This document shows, one piece after another, positions 45,982 through 53,565 of a stretch of DNA of 63,254 bases (position 1 is its first letter; each line of letters begins with the position of its first letter). The stretch is from positions 1-63,254 of IMG/VR virus record IMGVR_UViG_3300021403_000008; one strand, written 5' to 3'. The position numbers were made by a program, and so were the translations under genes. The DNA comes from a virus. Below the pieces are notes generated by a model that was given only the letters and a program-made list of their open reading frames with translations, made no database searches and was not told the origin of the DNA.

Positions 45982-46446
45982 ATGGTGAAACTGACGAGCG
46001 ACTGGGCGACGGAGCGGTGTGAGAAGCACGATATGGTGTCGTGCGGGGACTGCCTAGACCAGAAGCGTATGCGGCGTACGGCTACCGGCGAGGTCCGGTA
46101 CCAAGGCGACTGCTCCGTGGATACCTTCCGCGAGATAACCGGCTGTGACTATGACTTCGCGGCCGAAGTCCTCCACGAGGCCGGATTCACTCCAGGGCAG
46201 GGTACCCGCGCCACGGACCTCGTAAAGGCATTCGAGTCTGTGGGCTTCCGGGTAACCGACGTAACGTTCATGGGCCTAGACGAGGCCCTACTTCAGAGCG
46301 CCCACGGCCGCGACTTCTTTGTGGCCGGGTGGACCCGGAGCCGGAATCCGGAAGGTCACGCCTGGACGATTACCGGAGGGAAGGTCCGGCGAGACTTCCT
46401 CCGTCACAAGAGGATTGTGTTCAAGATGTTCGAGGTCACGGCCTAG
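45982..46446 (+). CDS. papain-fold (C39-like) cysteine peptidase-like protein
   Basis: A 154-residue protein after GGCGAAAGGCGAG. A CxxxxxxxCGDC zinc-like segment precedes YQGDCSVDTFREITGCDYDF, where the Cys of GDC is the candidate nucleophile, and GHAWTITGGKV, where the His is the candidate partner. Many phages encode such single-domain C39-like proteins of unknown target. Activity is not proven by sequence. Confidence 0.55.
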   Translation: MVKLTSDWATERCEKHDMVSCGDCLDQKRMRRTATGEVRYQGDCSVDTFREITGCDYDFAAEVLHEAGFTPGQGTRATDLVKAFESVGFRVTDVTFMGLDEALLQSAHGRDFFVAGWTRSRNPEGHAWTITGGKVRRDFLRHKRIVFKMFEVTA

Positions 46447-46471
46447 GGTCGCGCAATGCGTCCTATGCGCG

Positions 46472-46477
46472 TATACT
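46472..46477 (+). promoter_or_regulatory. promoter-like TATACTTGA box
   Basis: GCGTATACTTGAGATAG lies 44 bases before ATG 46521 and after the short gap behind the peptidase-like gene. Confidence 0.5.
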
Positions 46478-46520
46478 TGAGATAGCCCGGCCGGACGGCC
46501 GGAGCGGAAAGGCGAGGATC

Positions 46521-47474
46521 ATGGAACTAAGCAGCGTACTCCGTAAGGTCCGGGCTCTTGTAGAGAAAGCCGAACACCCGGAGACTCCGAAGGCAGAGGC
46601 CGACGCGTGCCGCGCCAAGGCTGATAAGATGATGGAGAAGTACGCCATCGAGGAATGGCAGGCGATGCAGAAGGCCGACAAGGGCACCAAGCCGACGCGG
46701 ATCAAGATCGACATTGGCGAAGGTGACTCCGGCTTCCTCTCCCAGACGGCCTTGCTCGTGAACATCGTCGCAGACTACTGCCGCTGCTCGTCCGTATGGA
46801 TGGCGGGCTCCGGAGTCCGTGGCCTAATTCCCGGCCGCCAGGAGTACTGCTGGGTCTACGGCTATGAGTCGGACCTCCGGTATTTTGAGCTTCTTTTCAC
46901 GACCGTGTTCCTCCACGTCTCTGACCTCATCTTCCCGAAGCCGGACCCCAGCCTATCGCGCGGCGAGAATATCCGCGAGCTTCGGAATGGCGGCCTGAAC
47001 TGGAACGAGATAGCCGAAGCCTACGGCTGGCGGCTCCAGGCCCGTAACGGATCCAAGACCACTTACCGGGATAAGGACTCCGACGAAGTGGCGACGTGGA
47101 GCAAGGTCGTGGGCAAGATCAAGTCCGACTACGCGAAGGAAATCAAGTCACGCGGCGAGGAACCGTTCACGCTAGGCCGTGGCGGAGCCGGTAACGCGAA
47201 CTTCCGCCACAACTCCATTAATGGGTACCTAACCCGTCTCCGGCAGCGGCTCCAGGAGCAGGCCGGTAGGCGCGGAACCGGCACGGAGCTAGTCCTAGCC
47301 GACCGGACCCAGAACATCACCGCGATGATGGCGGAGGACTTCCCGGAGATGAAGACCGCCAGGAACAAGACCGCGAAGTACAACCCGGAGGCTTACGCTC
47401 GCGGCGTACGCCATGCCAACACGGCAAGCCTCGCTCCGGAGGCCGGAGCCGCTACCCGGAAGGGACTCCAGTGA
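46521..47474 (+). CDS. DUF2786-domain protein
   Basis: A 317-residue protein starting after GAAAGGCGAGGATC. Residues 1-45 (VLRKVRALVEKAEHPETPKA, then KMMEKYAIEE) match DUF2786. The rest includes a region like phage WVYGYESDLRYFELLFTTVF and a helical basic C-terminus. DUF2786 proteins are frequent in actinophages, with unknown function. Its TGA overlaps the next GTG start. Confidence 0.75.
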   Translation: MELSSVLRKVRALVEKAEHPETPKAEADACRAKADKMMEKYAIEEWQAMQKADKGTKPTRIKIDIGEGDSGFLSQTALLVNIVADYCRCSSVWMAGSGVRGLIPGRQEYCWVYGYESDLRYFELLFTTVFLHVSDLIFPKPDPSLSRGENIRELRNGGLNWNEIAEAYGWRLQARNGSKTTYRDKDSDEVATWSKVVGKIKSDYAKEIKSRGEEPFTLGRGGAGNANFRHNSINGYLTRLRQRLQEQAGRRGTGTELVLADRTQNITAMMAEDFPEMKTARNKTAKYNPEAYARGVRHANTASLAPEAGAATRKGLQ

Positions 47475-47716
47475 AACGGAAGCTCGCGATGGTGTGGGCC
47501 GCGCTCTGCGGCCTCACCGTCGCCTTCCTCGTAATCGTCTGGTTTACCCTCCCGACCGGAGATTCATTCTGGGCGATGGCTAAGGCCGCGACGGTAGGAG
47601 TAACCCTGATGATGCCGGCCGTCCGGTACCTCCAGAGGACTCCGGCCGACCGTGAGAAGCTCCGCGAGCTTCGCGACATAGACCGGAAGCTAGATCAGAT
47701 CGATGGGAGAAACTGA
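47471..47716 (+). CDS. small membrane protein
   Basis: An 81-residue protein starting GTG in the preceding stop. Two hydrophobic spans (about 6-24 and 33-52) and a charged coiled tail (ADREKLRELRDIDRKLDQ). Overlaps the next start (TGATG). Confidence 0.6.
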   Translation: MKRKLAMVWAALCGLTVAFLVIVWFTLPTGDSFWAMAKAATVGVTLMMPAVRYLQRTPADREKLRELRDIDRKLDQIDGRN

Positions 47717-48114
47717 TGACTTACGAGCGAGAGGCCGATGAGCTGATCCAGCTCATCTTCTCAGAGGCGAGCCGACCGGAGCGGGTCCGGCTCACGGCTA
47801 GCTTCCTCCGGGAGCTAGTGGCCGCGTCCTACTCCGGCTGCGCAGGATACGAGGCCGACCCTGACGCGCCTACGTTGGTCGTTAAGGACCCGGTGAAGTC
47901 CGGTGCGGCCGTCCTAGCCGACGCAACCGAGGACGAGGTTGACGGCTTTCTCGGAGCCGTCTGGGAGGGACGAGGCCAGCTCTGCGGCGAGCTTCCACGG
48001 GACCTCTTCCCGCCTCCGGCTCCGGGACCTTCGGCCTACTGCGGCGCATGCGCGCGGAGCGGCGTAGGAGTCTGTGATGACTGGCCGGACTGCCCGGCCG
48101 GACGGGTCCGGTAA
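47716..48114 (+). CDS. hypothetical protein with C-terminal cysteine pairs
   Basis: A 132-residue protein, helical N-terminus (TYEREADELIQLIFSEASRP) and a C-terminal YCGACARSGVGVCDDWPDC zinc-like cluster. Coupled to the preceding membrane protein. Function unknown. Confidence 0.65.
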   Translation: MTYEREADELIQLIFSEASRPERVRLTASFLRELVAASYSGCAGYEADPDAPTLVVKDPVKSGAAVLADATEDEVDGFLGAVWEGRGQLCGELPRDLFPPPAPGPSAYCGACARSGVGVCDDWPDCPAGRVR

Positions 48115-48130
48115 AAAGTTCAAAGAAGTT

Positions 48131-48170
48131 ACGGCCGGAGGCGCGCATACCTCCGGCCGTGCGGTATACT
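48131..48170 (+). promoter_or_regulatory. terminator hairpin plus TATACTTGCC box
   Basis: ACGGCCGGAGG (48131-48141) pairs with CCTCCGGCCGT (48150-48160); TATACTTGCC begins at 48165. AAAGTTCAAAG follows the previous stop. Confidence 0.6.
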
Positions 48171-48222
48171 TGCCTTGTTGGCCCGGACGAGTGCTCCGGG
48201 CCGGGAACGGAAAGGCGAGAAA

Positions 48223-48864
48223 ATGTCGAGTATCATCTGCCGGAACGGCGAGCCCCACAAGCACGGTAGCGTCCAGGAAGTCAGGGACTGCTACGCGGGC
48301 CGGAAGGTTACGGCTACCGCGACGGCCACGAGGACCGTCGAGCACGTTCGTGCGAACCAGTATCCCGGTGTCTGCGCTCTGTGCTTTAAGCCGGTAGGCG
48401 AGCGCGAAGGACGGCTAGTCAAGAATGACGGTAACGGGAACGGCTACCGCGTCCTTCACCTAGCCGGTCAGTGCCCGAAGACTCCGGAAGTCGAGCAGGA
48501 CCGCTGGAAGCGCGATGAGAAGCGTGCGGCCGCGAGGACGGACCCACGCGACTATTCGGCCGTCCGTGGCGGATACTACGCGACGGTCAACACGCGGGGC
48601 ACGAACGATTACGACTTCTGGTATGTGAAGGAAGGCCGGAAGCCCGGTTACCGTTTCGTCAAGCGGGTCATCGGCGGCCAGGGCCCAATTCGGATCACCG
48701 GAGCCGAAGCGCTCCGCGCGCTCTCCGCGATTCTCTCCGAAGGCGTGGATGTGTGCGGCGATAGGTTCGCGGACGAGATGGGAAAGTGCCGTGACTGCGG
48801 GCTCCCGCTTACGGACGAGGACTCGCGCGCCGCACGGCGAGGCCCAATCTGCCGGAGTAAGTAA
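48223..48864 (+). CDS. zinc-binding protein (DUF6011-like)
   Basis: A 213-residue protein starting after GAAAGGCGAGAAA. An N-terminal CRNGEPHKHGSVQEVRDCY finger, a central CALCFKPV and ending GKCRDCGLPLTDEDSRAARR with ICRSK, the DUF6011-type zinc ribbon. The middle part YDFWYVKEGRKPGYRFVKRV is a common phage beta domain. Function unknown. Confidence 0.7.
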   Translation: MSSIICRNGEPHKHGSVQEVRDCYAGRKVTATATATRTVEHVRANQYPGVCALCFKPVGEREGRLVKNDGNGNGYRVLHLAGQCPKTPEVEQDRWKRDEKRAAARTDPRDYSAVRGGYYATVNTRGTNDYDFWYVKEGRKPGYRFVKRVIGGQGPIRITGAEALRALSAILSEGVDVCGDRFADEMGKCRDCGLPLTDEDSRAARRGPICRSK

Positions 48865-48872
48865 GAGCGGAC

Positions 48873-48917
48873 GAGAGAGCCCGGAGGCTAGTCCTCCGGG
48901 CTCTCTTCGCGTATAAT
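48873..48917 (+). promoter_or_regulatory. terminator hairpin plus TATAATTGA box
   Basis: AGAGAGCCCGGAGG (48874-48887) pairs with CCTCCGGGCTCTCT (48893-48906); the consensus TATAATTGA begins at 48912. Confidence 0.65.
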
Positions 48918-48941
48918 TGAGAGAGGCGAAGAGAGGCGAGG

Positions 48942-49103
48942 ATGACCGAGGACGAGAGGCGAGCGAACCGGCTAGCCTCGCACGAGAAATATAACAAGAG
49001 CAAGAAAGGCCAGAAGCGCAATAAGCGTTACGAGGCGAAGCATCCGGAGCGGAAGCTGCGGTGGGAAGCCGCAAGGAACAATCTTAGGAGGAACAATGTC
49101 TAG
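48942..49103 (+). CDS. 53-residue basic protein
   Basis: ATG 48942 follows GAGAGGCGAGG. Product starts MTEDERRANRLASHEKYNKS and continues very Lys/Arg-rich, like small DNA- or RNA-binding proteins with HNH-like basic tails. It overlaps the next gene, whose AGGAGGAACA lies inside it. Confidence 0.55.
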   Translation: MTEDERRANRLASHEKYNKSKKGQKRNKRYEAKHPERKLRWEAARNNLRRNNV

Positions 49104-49326
49104 CCCGTCCGCTCCGGAGTCCGAAGCGATTAAGATGCTCAAGGGAGCCCTGGGGCTCTCCGGGTACAAGCGGCCTTCCGACCGGGACATGGCCCTATTC
49201 GGCTATTCCGATGAAACCAAGCGGGCCATCGTCCGGGTCATCGAGCTGAGCCCAGTCCTTGAGGAAGCCGTCCTCAACATCGCAGACCTCGCCTTCCGGG
49301 ATGGCGAGTCTGGGAATTACGTCTAG
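49096..49326 (+). CDS. hypothetical protein
   Basis: A 76-residue protein with AGGAGGAACA before ATG 49096. Helical, moderately acidic (ALGLSGYKRPSDRDMALFGY). No recognised family. Confidence 0.6.
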   Translation: MSSPSAPESEAIKMLKGALGLSGYKRPSDRDMALFGYSDETKRAIVRVIELSPVLEEAVLNIADLAFRDGESGNYV

Positions 49327-49340
49327 AGTAGGATAGGCGA

Positions 49341-49568
49341 ATGACAAGTGACCGAGCGGCCGGGAACGGTCTCAGCATTTCCCGGAGCGCATTCGTAAAG
49401 GCGAGCCGTCCAGTTCGGCCCGGCAACGGACCCGTCCGTTCCACGCTTATCCATCCGCAGGTATGGAGGCGCGCGCTCGCGCTCTCCGGCCGGAACCTCC
49501 GGCGCATGGAACGGAAGCCGGACGGCTCCGTCATTATCCACAACAAGGAAGGTGACTACAATGCCTAG
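49341..49568 (+). CDS. small basic protein
   Basis: A 75-residue Arg/Ser/Pro-rich protein (SRPVRPGNGPVRSTLIHPQVW) with a C-terminal NLRRMERKPDGSVIIHNKEG. Weak ribosome-binding site. Its end overlaps the next gene by eight bases. Confidence 0.5.
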   Translation: MTSDRAAGNGLSISRSAFVKASRPVRPGNGPVRSTLIHPQVWRRALALSGRNLRRMERKPDGSVIIHNKEGDYNA

Positions 49569-49884
49569 CTCAGGAGGCTCGCGCCCCATGGACCCGGTCA
49601 AGTGGATGATCGCTCAGGCGGTCCAGCACCATCTCGTTACCGGGAAGGAACAGCCCGCCATTCCTCCGAAGCCAGACAACGTCGAGTCGGCCGAAGGTCA
49701 GGCCATCTCCGCGACTGAGACGCTCGTCCGGGTCATCACCACAAACCAGGGAGTACGGTACTTCCGCGTCAAGGTAAGCGAGATACTGTTATGGGTGTCG
49801 TCTATATCCCGACCATGGGACGGCCGGCCAACGTCCGGAAGATCGTGCCGAAGTGGCTGGACCAGAATATGTCCGTCCGGCTAG
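49561..49884 (+). CDS. hypothetical protein overlapping the glycosyltransferase start
   Basis: A 107-residue frame starting ATG 49561 within the previous gene. The first 75 residues (DPVKWMIAQAVQHHLVTGK) look real; the last 31 codons overlap the glycosyltransferase gene in another frame and become Arg/Ser/Gly-rich. A long overlap of 94 bases is unusual here. Confidence 0.5.
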   Translation: MPSSGGSRPMDPVKWMIAQAVQHHLVTGKEQPAIPPKPDNVESAEGQAISATETLVRVITTNQGVRYFRVKVSEILLWVSSISRPWDGRPTSGRSCRSGWTRICPSG

Positions 49885-50627
49885 TCGTGAATACGGACGA
49901 GGTCAATACTCATCTCGCCGTCCGCGCCCAGGAAGGCTGGGGCTCCGACGTACGGGTCTGGGCTCCGCCAGGAGTCCGTGGCATCGGAGCTATCCGGCGC
50001 AAGATCGTACGGCAGGCCGCGAGGAACGGCCTCAACGCCATAGTCCTTTCCGAGGACGATGCGATACCGGAGCGGAAGTCTGATTTCCACGATCTGCTCG
50101 ACTGGGCCGAACGGCCGGACGTTCTAGGCATCGGCGCGACCCGGCCAATCCACGACCGCTTCACCGGAGGCGCAATCTCCAATAACTCCGGCGCTATCCT
50201 GTGCCCCGGAGGATGGGGCTTTGTCTGCTTCGCGCTTAACGTCCCGAATGCGATCGCAGCCGGCAATTACGATGCGGCTCTCCATACGATCGGAGACGAT
50301 GCGGAGCTAGCGCGGAACGGCATCGCGAAACTCCGGATTCCGTGGCTCGCCCATTGTGACGTCCGGTGGTCCGCTATCGGTACCCGGTACTCAGCCGGAG
50401 GGATCAATGCGCGCTTCGGAGAGGACGAGGTGAAGCGCCACGCGGCCGAACGGGAGTGTATGGAGATAATCCACGAGCGGTGGCCGGCCTACACGAACCG
50501 GCCAGATCAGCGGCTCCGGGTATCCTGGCAGAAGATGCTGGACGACTACATACCCGGCTGGCGCGCCCGGAGCGCTCTCCACGGAGGCGACCTCGCGGCC
50601 GACTACCGGGAAGAGGCCACGATATGA
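49791..50627 (+). CDS. GT-A glycosyltransferase, possibly of the TET-associated (DNA-modifying) type
   Basis: A 278-residue protein. YIPTMGRPANVRKIVPKWL at the N-terminus, GVRGIGAIRRKIVRQAA, then LSEDDAIP with an EDD metal-site motif and GIGATRPIHDRFTGGAISNN and SAGGINARFGEDEV. The last segments recall the TAGT family, whose members in phages sugar-coat hydroxylated bases. No TET/JBP dioxygenase was seen here. An alternative is a protein or lipid glycosyltransferase. It ends in ATGA with the next small gene. Confidence 0.6.
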   Translation: MGVVYIPTMGRPANVRKIVPKWLDQNMSVRLVVNTDEVNTHLAVRAQEGWGSDVRVWAPPGVRGIGAIRRKIVRQAARNGLNAIVLSEDDAIPERKSDFHDLLDWAERPDVLGIGATRPIHDRFTGGAISNNSGAILCPGGWGFVCFALNVPNAIAAGNYDAALHTIGDDAELARNGIAKLRIPWLAHCDVRWSAIGTRYSAGGINARFGEDEVKRHAAERECMEIIHERWPAYTNRPDQRLRVSWQKMLDDYIPGWRARSALHGGDLAADYREEATI

Positions 50628-50719
50628 CCGACTGGACCGGAGGCCCGGACCCGGAGCTAAGCCGCGAGCTAGCGGAAGAGTTTGAGGACCCGCTACCGGA
50701 GCCGGAGCCCGTTCCCTAG
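50624..50719 (+). CDS. 31-residue acidic peptide
   Basis: Starts in the glycosyltransferase stop (ATGA). MTDWTGGPDPELSRELAEEF, then a Pro/Glu tail. Translationally coupled, function unknown. A gap with the helicase promoter follows. Confidence 0.45.
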   Translation: MTDWTGGPDPELSRELAEEFEDPLPEPEPVP

Positions 50720-50791
50720 CGGCCGGGAGAGTCCCGCTCCGGTCCTCGCCTACCGGAGCGGGCTCCGGCCGTTAGAAACCATCCTAGCGTG

Positions 50792-50821
50792 TTCGACTTT
50801 CTGGCACGGTTCCGGTATCCT
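50792..50821 (+). promoter_or_regulatory. promoter for the helicase gene
   Basis: TTCGAC (50792-50797), an 18-base gap and TATCCTTGAGG (from 50816). It is one of the few boxes in this genome with a recognisable -35. Confidence 0.5.
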
Positions 50822-50850
50822 TGAGGCGAAGGCGAGCGAGAGGCGAGGAA

Positions 50851-52809
50851 GTGGAAGTTACCATCACGACGGACGGTAAGCGGATCATGGCGCGCATACC
50901 GTACGCGAACGGCTCCGGGCCGAAGCTCGCGAAGCGAGTACCCGGAGCACGGGCCGACTGGGACAAGACCGGGACCAAGGACGTGTTCAAGGGATGGGTC
51001 TACCCGCTCTCGATGGATACCTGCCGGAGCTTCCGCAAAGTCTTCGGTACGGACCTCGTGGTACTCCCTCCGCTCGTCCAGTGGTCGCGTGAGCAGGTTA
51101 AGGCCGAAGCGAAGCTGGAGGAACTGCGGGAAGAGGTCATAGACTCCGTAACCTTTGAGCTTCTAGGGCTCCAGGCTCCGGACCTCCTAGCCGCGATGCG
51201 TAACCGTCCGTATCAGCTAGCCGGTACGGCCTTCCTGCTTTCGGCTAAGGCCGCTATCCTCGCGGATGACCCCGGACTGGGCAAGACGCTCCAGACCCTA
51301 GCGGCCATTATCGAGTCCGACGCCAAGACGATCATCGTAGCCTGCCGCCGAAGCGCTACCCGGACGGTCTGGGAGCGGGAGACGATGCGGTGGGCTCCGG
51401 GTATCGCGACCTTTGTTGCGCAGGGGAGCCCGAAGGAACGCCAGGAGGCATTCGAGGAATTCTCCGACTTCCCGACTCACATTCCCGGTGTCCGGAAGAT
51501 GCTGATTATCAACATCGAGATGATCCGCGCCAAGAAGATCGAAATATGCCCGGAGACGAAAGGCCCGTGCGCCTATGGTGACCGTCCTCCGGCCAATCAC
51601 CCGAAGCATAAGTACAACGCGGAATACAAATGGCCGTTCCTCTTCGGGCAGGTCTGGGACGCCATTATCCTGGACGAGTCGCATAACCTTCTAGCCTCTA
51701 CCGCGAACATCCAGAGCAAGCGGATTACCCAGCAGCGCTTCGGCGCGATGAAGCTCCGGGGCTGCCTCCGGCCGGGAGGACTCGCCATCGCGCTGTCGGG
51801 TACTCCGTTCCGGTCTAAGCTCGTAAAGGGATGGGGCACGCTTAACTGGCTCCGGCCGGACCTCTTCGGCTCCTACTGGCGCTGGGCAACTCAGCACTTC
51901 GGAGTCGAGGACGGCCGGTATGGGAAGATCGTAGGCGGGACCGACGCGGAGGGTAAGCCGGTGAAGTCGCCGGACCCGCTGGACTCCGAGACGTGGGACC
52001 GGATGCTCAGGCCGCATTACCTCCGGAGGACCAAGGCCGAAGTAGTCCCGGACCTTCCGCCGATCTTCTACGCGGGAACGCCCATCCGGCCGGACGAGGC
52101 CGACTCTCCGTGTTACGTCCAGCTTGATATGCTACCGGAGCAGGCGAGAGCATACCGCCAGATCGCGGATGACGCGGAAGTTACCCTGGACGGCGAGAGG
52201 CTTACGGCTACCGGAGTCCTCGCGGAGATTACGAGGATGAGGCAGTTCGCGAATGCGGCCGGTCGGCTAGGGCCTAACCGGAGCGTCCTCCCGGCTCTGC
52301 CGAGCAACAAGCTAGAGTGGCTTGTAGACTTCATGCAAGAGCGGGAGGGTACCGGAGCCAAGGTCGTGGTCGCCTCGTCCTTTACGGCCATCGTAGAGCT
52401 AGCGGCCGACGTTCTACGCGCCGAAGGCTTTGAGGTCCTGACCCTAACCGGCACGACCAAGGACCGGGACCGCTCTGACCTCGTGGCCCGGTTCCAGGAC
52501 CCCAACGACTCCCTTCAGGTTGTCTGTATTAACCGGATAGCCGGAGGCGAGTCGATAACCCTGGACGCGGCCGACGAAATGGTCGTAATCGACCAGCCGT
52601 GGATATCGGATCAGGACGATCAGCTTGAGCCGCGAATTCACCGCGTCTCGCGTATTCACCAGGTCACGGTTTACCGGCTTATCTCGACGGGTACCGTTGA
52701 CGAGTGGATGGCGAGCCTAACGGACGAGCAGCGCGAGACGGTATCCAAGGCGAGCCCGCGTAAGCTCTCGGAGATGATGAAGGAATCCAGGACGGAGATG
52801 GCGGCATGA
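50851..52809 (+). CDS. SNF2/DEAD-like superfamily II DNA helicase
   Basis: A 652-residue protein starting GTG 50851, just after GAGAGGCGAGGAA; an upstream TTG is less likely. Walker A ADDPGLGKT (about 138-146), DESH box (275-278), motif III ALSGTPFRS, and C-terminal motifs with TGTTKDRDRSD, then motif VI-like QLEPRIHRVSRIHQV. Order and spacing match Swi2/Snf2-type phage helicases that remodel DNA-protein complexes or assist recombination and replication. Followed by a chain of small overlapping genes. Confidence 0.9.
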   Translation: MEVTITTDGKRIMARIPYANGSGPKLAKRVPGARADWDKTGTKDVFKGWVYPLSMDTCRSFRKVFGTDLVVLPPLVQWSREQVKAEAKLEELREEVIDSVTFELLGLQAPDLLAAMRNRPYQLAGTAFLLSAKAAILADDPGLGKTLQTLAAIIESDAKTIIVACRRSATRTVWERETMRWAPGIATFVAQGSPKERQEAFEEFSDFPTHIPGVRKMLIINIEMIRAKKIEICPETKGPCAYGDRPPANHPKHKYNAEYKWPFLFGQVWDAIILDESHNLLASTANIQSKRITQQRFGAMKLRGCLRPGGLAIALSGTPFRSKLVKGWGTLNWLRPDLFGSYWRWATQHFGVEDGRYGKIVGGTDAEGKPVKSPDPLDSETWDRMLRPHYLRRTKAEVVPDLPPIFYAGTPIRPDEADSPCYVQLDMLPEQARAYRQIADDAEVTLDGERLTATGVLAEITRMRQFANAAGRLGPNRSVLPALPSNKLEWLVDFMQEREGTGAKVVVASSFTAIVELAADVLRAEGFEVLTLTGTTKDRDRSDLVARFQDPNDSLQVVCINRIAGGESITLDAADEMVVIDQPWISDQDDQLEPRIHRVSRIHQVTVYRLISTGTVDEWMASLTDEQRETVSKASPRKLSEMMKESRTEMAA

Positions 52810-53024
52810 CTGCTCTAGATAGAGCGATCGACAACCGGGCCGAAGATCTGCTTGAAGAGCTAGATGGGATAGCTCGCGCGGCCGAAAGGCTCAAGCGCCG
52901 GATTGCGGAGGAAGGTCCCGTTACGCCTCTGCCGGCCGACTGGCCCATAGGGACTACGCGGGCCCAGAGACTATTCTGGGAGTGGCGTACCCTAGCCGAG
53001 CACAAGAACTATGGGTGCTCCTGA
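52806..53024 (+). CDS. small helical protein coupled to the helicase
   Basis: A 72-residue protein starting in the helicase stop. Charged coiled helix (EDLLEELDGIARAAERLKRR), then a WPIGTTRAQRLFWEWRTLAE segment. Similar small proteins are common in actinophage replication operons. Function unknown. Confidence 0.65.
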   Translation: MTALDRAIDNRAEDLLEELDGIARAAERLKRRIAEEGPVTPLPADWPIGTTRAQRLFWEWRTLAEHKNYGCS

Positions 53025-53206
53025 TGACTAGGAAGCGTACGTGGCGGCCGGGAATCAACCGCGTAATCGAGGAAGCGCTCATTGAAGCGGAGCCCGCTGC
53101 CGAATGGCTCCGGACCCATCCTCCCGGAGCGAAGCTCCCGGACCATCTAGAGCCCGGCTATGAGCCGGACGAGTACGAACCGGAGAGCGATGGACCTGAG
53201 TATTGA
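53024..53206 (+). CDS. small acidic-tailed protein
   Basis: A 60-residue protein starting in the previous TGATG. The N-terminus is basic (TRKRTWRPGINRVIEEAL); the C-terminus Pro/Glu/Tyr-rich. Function unknown. Confidence 0.6.
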   Translation: MTRKRTWRPGINRVIEEALIEAEPAAEWLRTHPPGAKLPDHLEPGYEPDEYEPESDGPEY

Positions 53207-53297
53207 ACCGAGAGGCTGCCTCTTCTGGTTCGCTCTCGTAATCGGGACCGCTACGTTCATCGCCGCAATATCAATAGCCGTAATAGGAGGACTCTGA
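53190..53297 (+). CDS. 35-residue membrane peptide
   Basis: ATG 53190 lies inside the end of the previous gene and the stop overlaps the next start (TGATG). One hydrophobic helix (FWFALVIGTATFIAAISIAV). Function unknown. Confidence 0.5.
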   Translation: MDLSIEPRGCLFWFALVIGTATFIAAISIAVIGGL

Positions 53298-53458
53298 TGG
53301 GTGATAAGATAAGCAACACCGAGATGGCCGTGCTGATAGCGCATACGCTAACGACTGTCCTTGGCCTAGAGACGGACACGAGCGAAGGCGTCATTACGTT
53401 TACGGCCAAAGCTACCGGCCAGAAGTTCACGCTCACGGCAGCCGAGATTCAGTCATGA
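53297..53458 (+). CDS. 53-residue small protein
   Basis: Begins MGDKISNTEMAVLIAHTLTT in the previous stop; soluble, Thr-rich, with a predicted helix and two strands. Its end overlaps the next start. Function unknown. Confidence 0.5.
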   Translation: MGDKISNTEMAVLIAHTLTTVLGLETDTSEGVITFTAKATGQKFTLTAAEIQS

Positions 53459-53565
53459 GAAGCCGGAGCCCATGGGGCCAGAGCGTCATCCTATTCATCG
53501 CCTTCTGGCTCGCGGCGGCCATCCTCTGTATCGGCCTTCCGGCCTACCTAACGCGAGGCCGCTAA
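53455..53565 (+). CDS. 36-residue membrane peptide
   Basis: ATGA overlap with the previous gene and TAATG overlap with the next. Basic N-terminus MRSRSPWGQS, then one hydrophobic helix, ending TRGR. Function unknown. Confidence 0.5.
   Translation: MRSRSPWGQSVILFIAFWLAAAILCIGLPAYLTRGR

Noticed and set aside
50648-50660. GACCCGGA-type sequence resembling plasmid clt repeats recognised by TraB
   Set aside because: Single copies occur all over this CCGG-rich genome; no cluster seen near the translocase gene.
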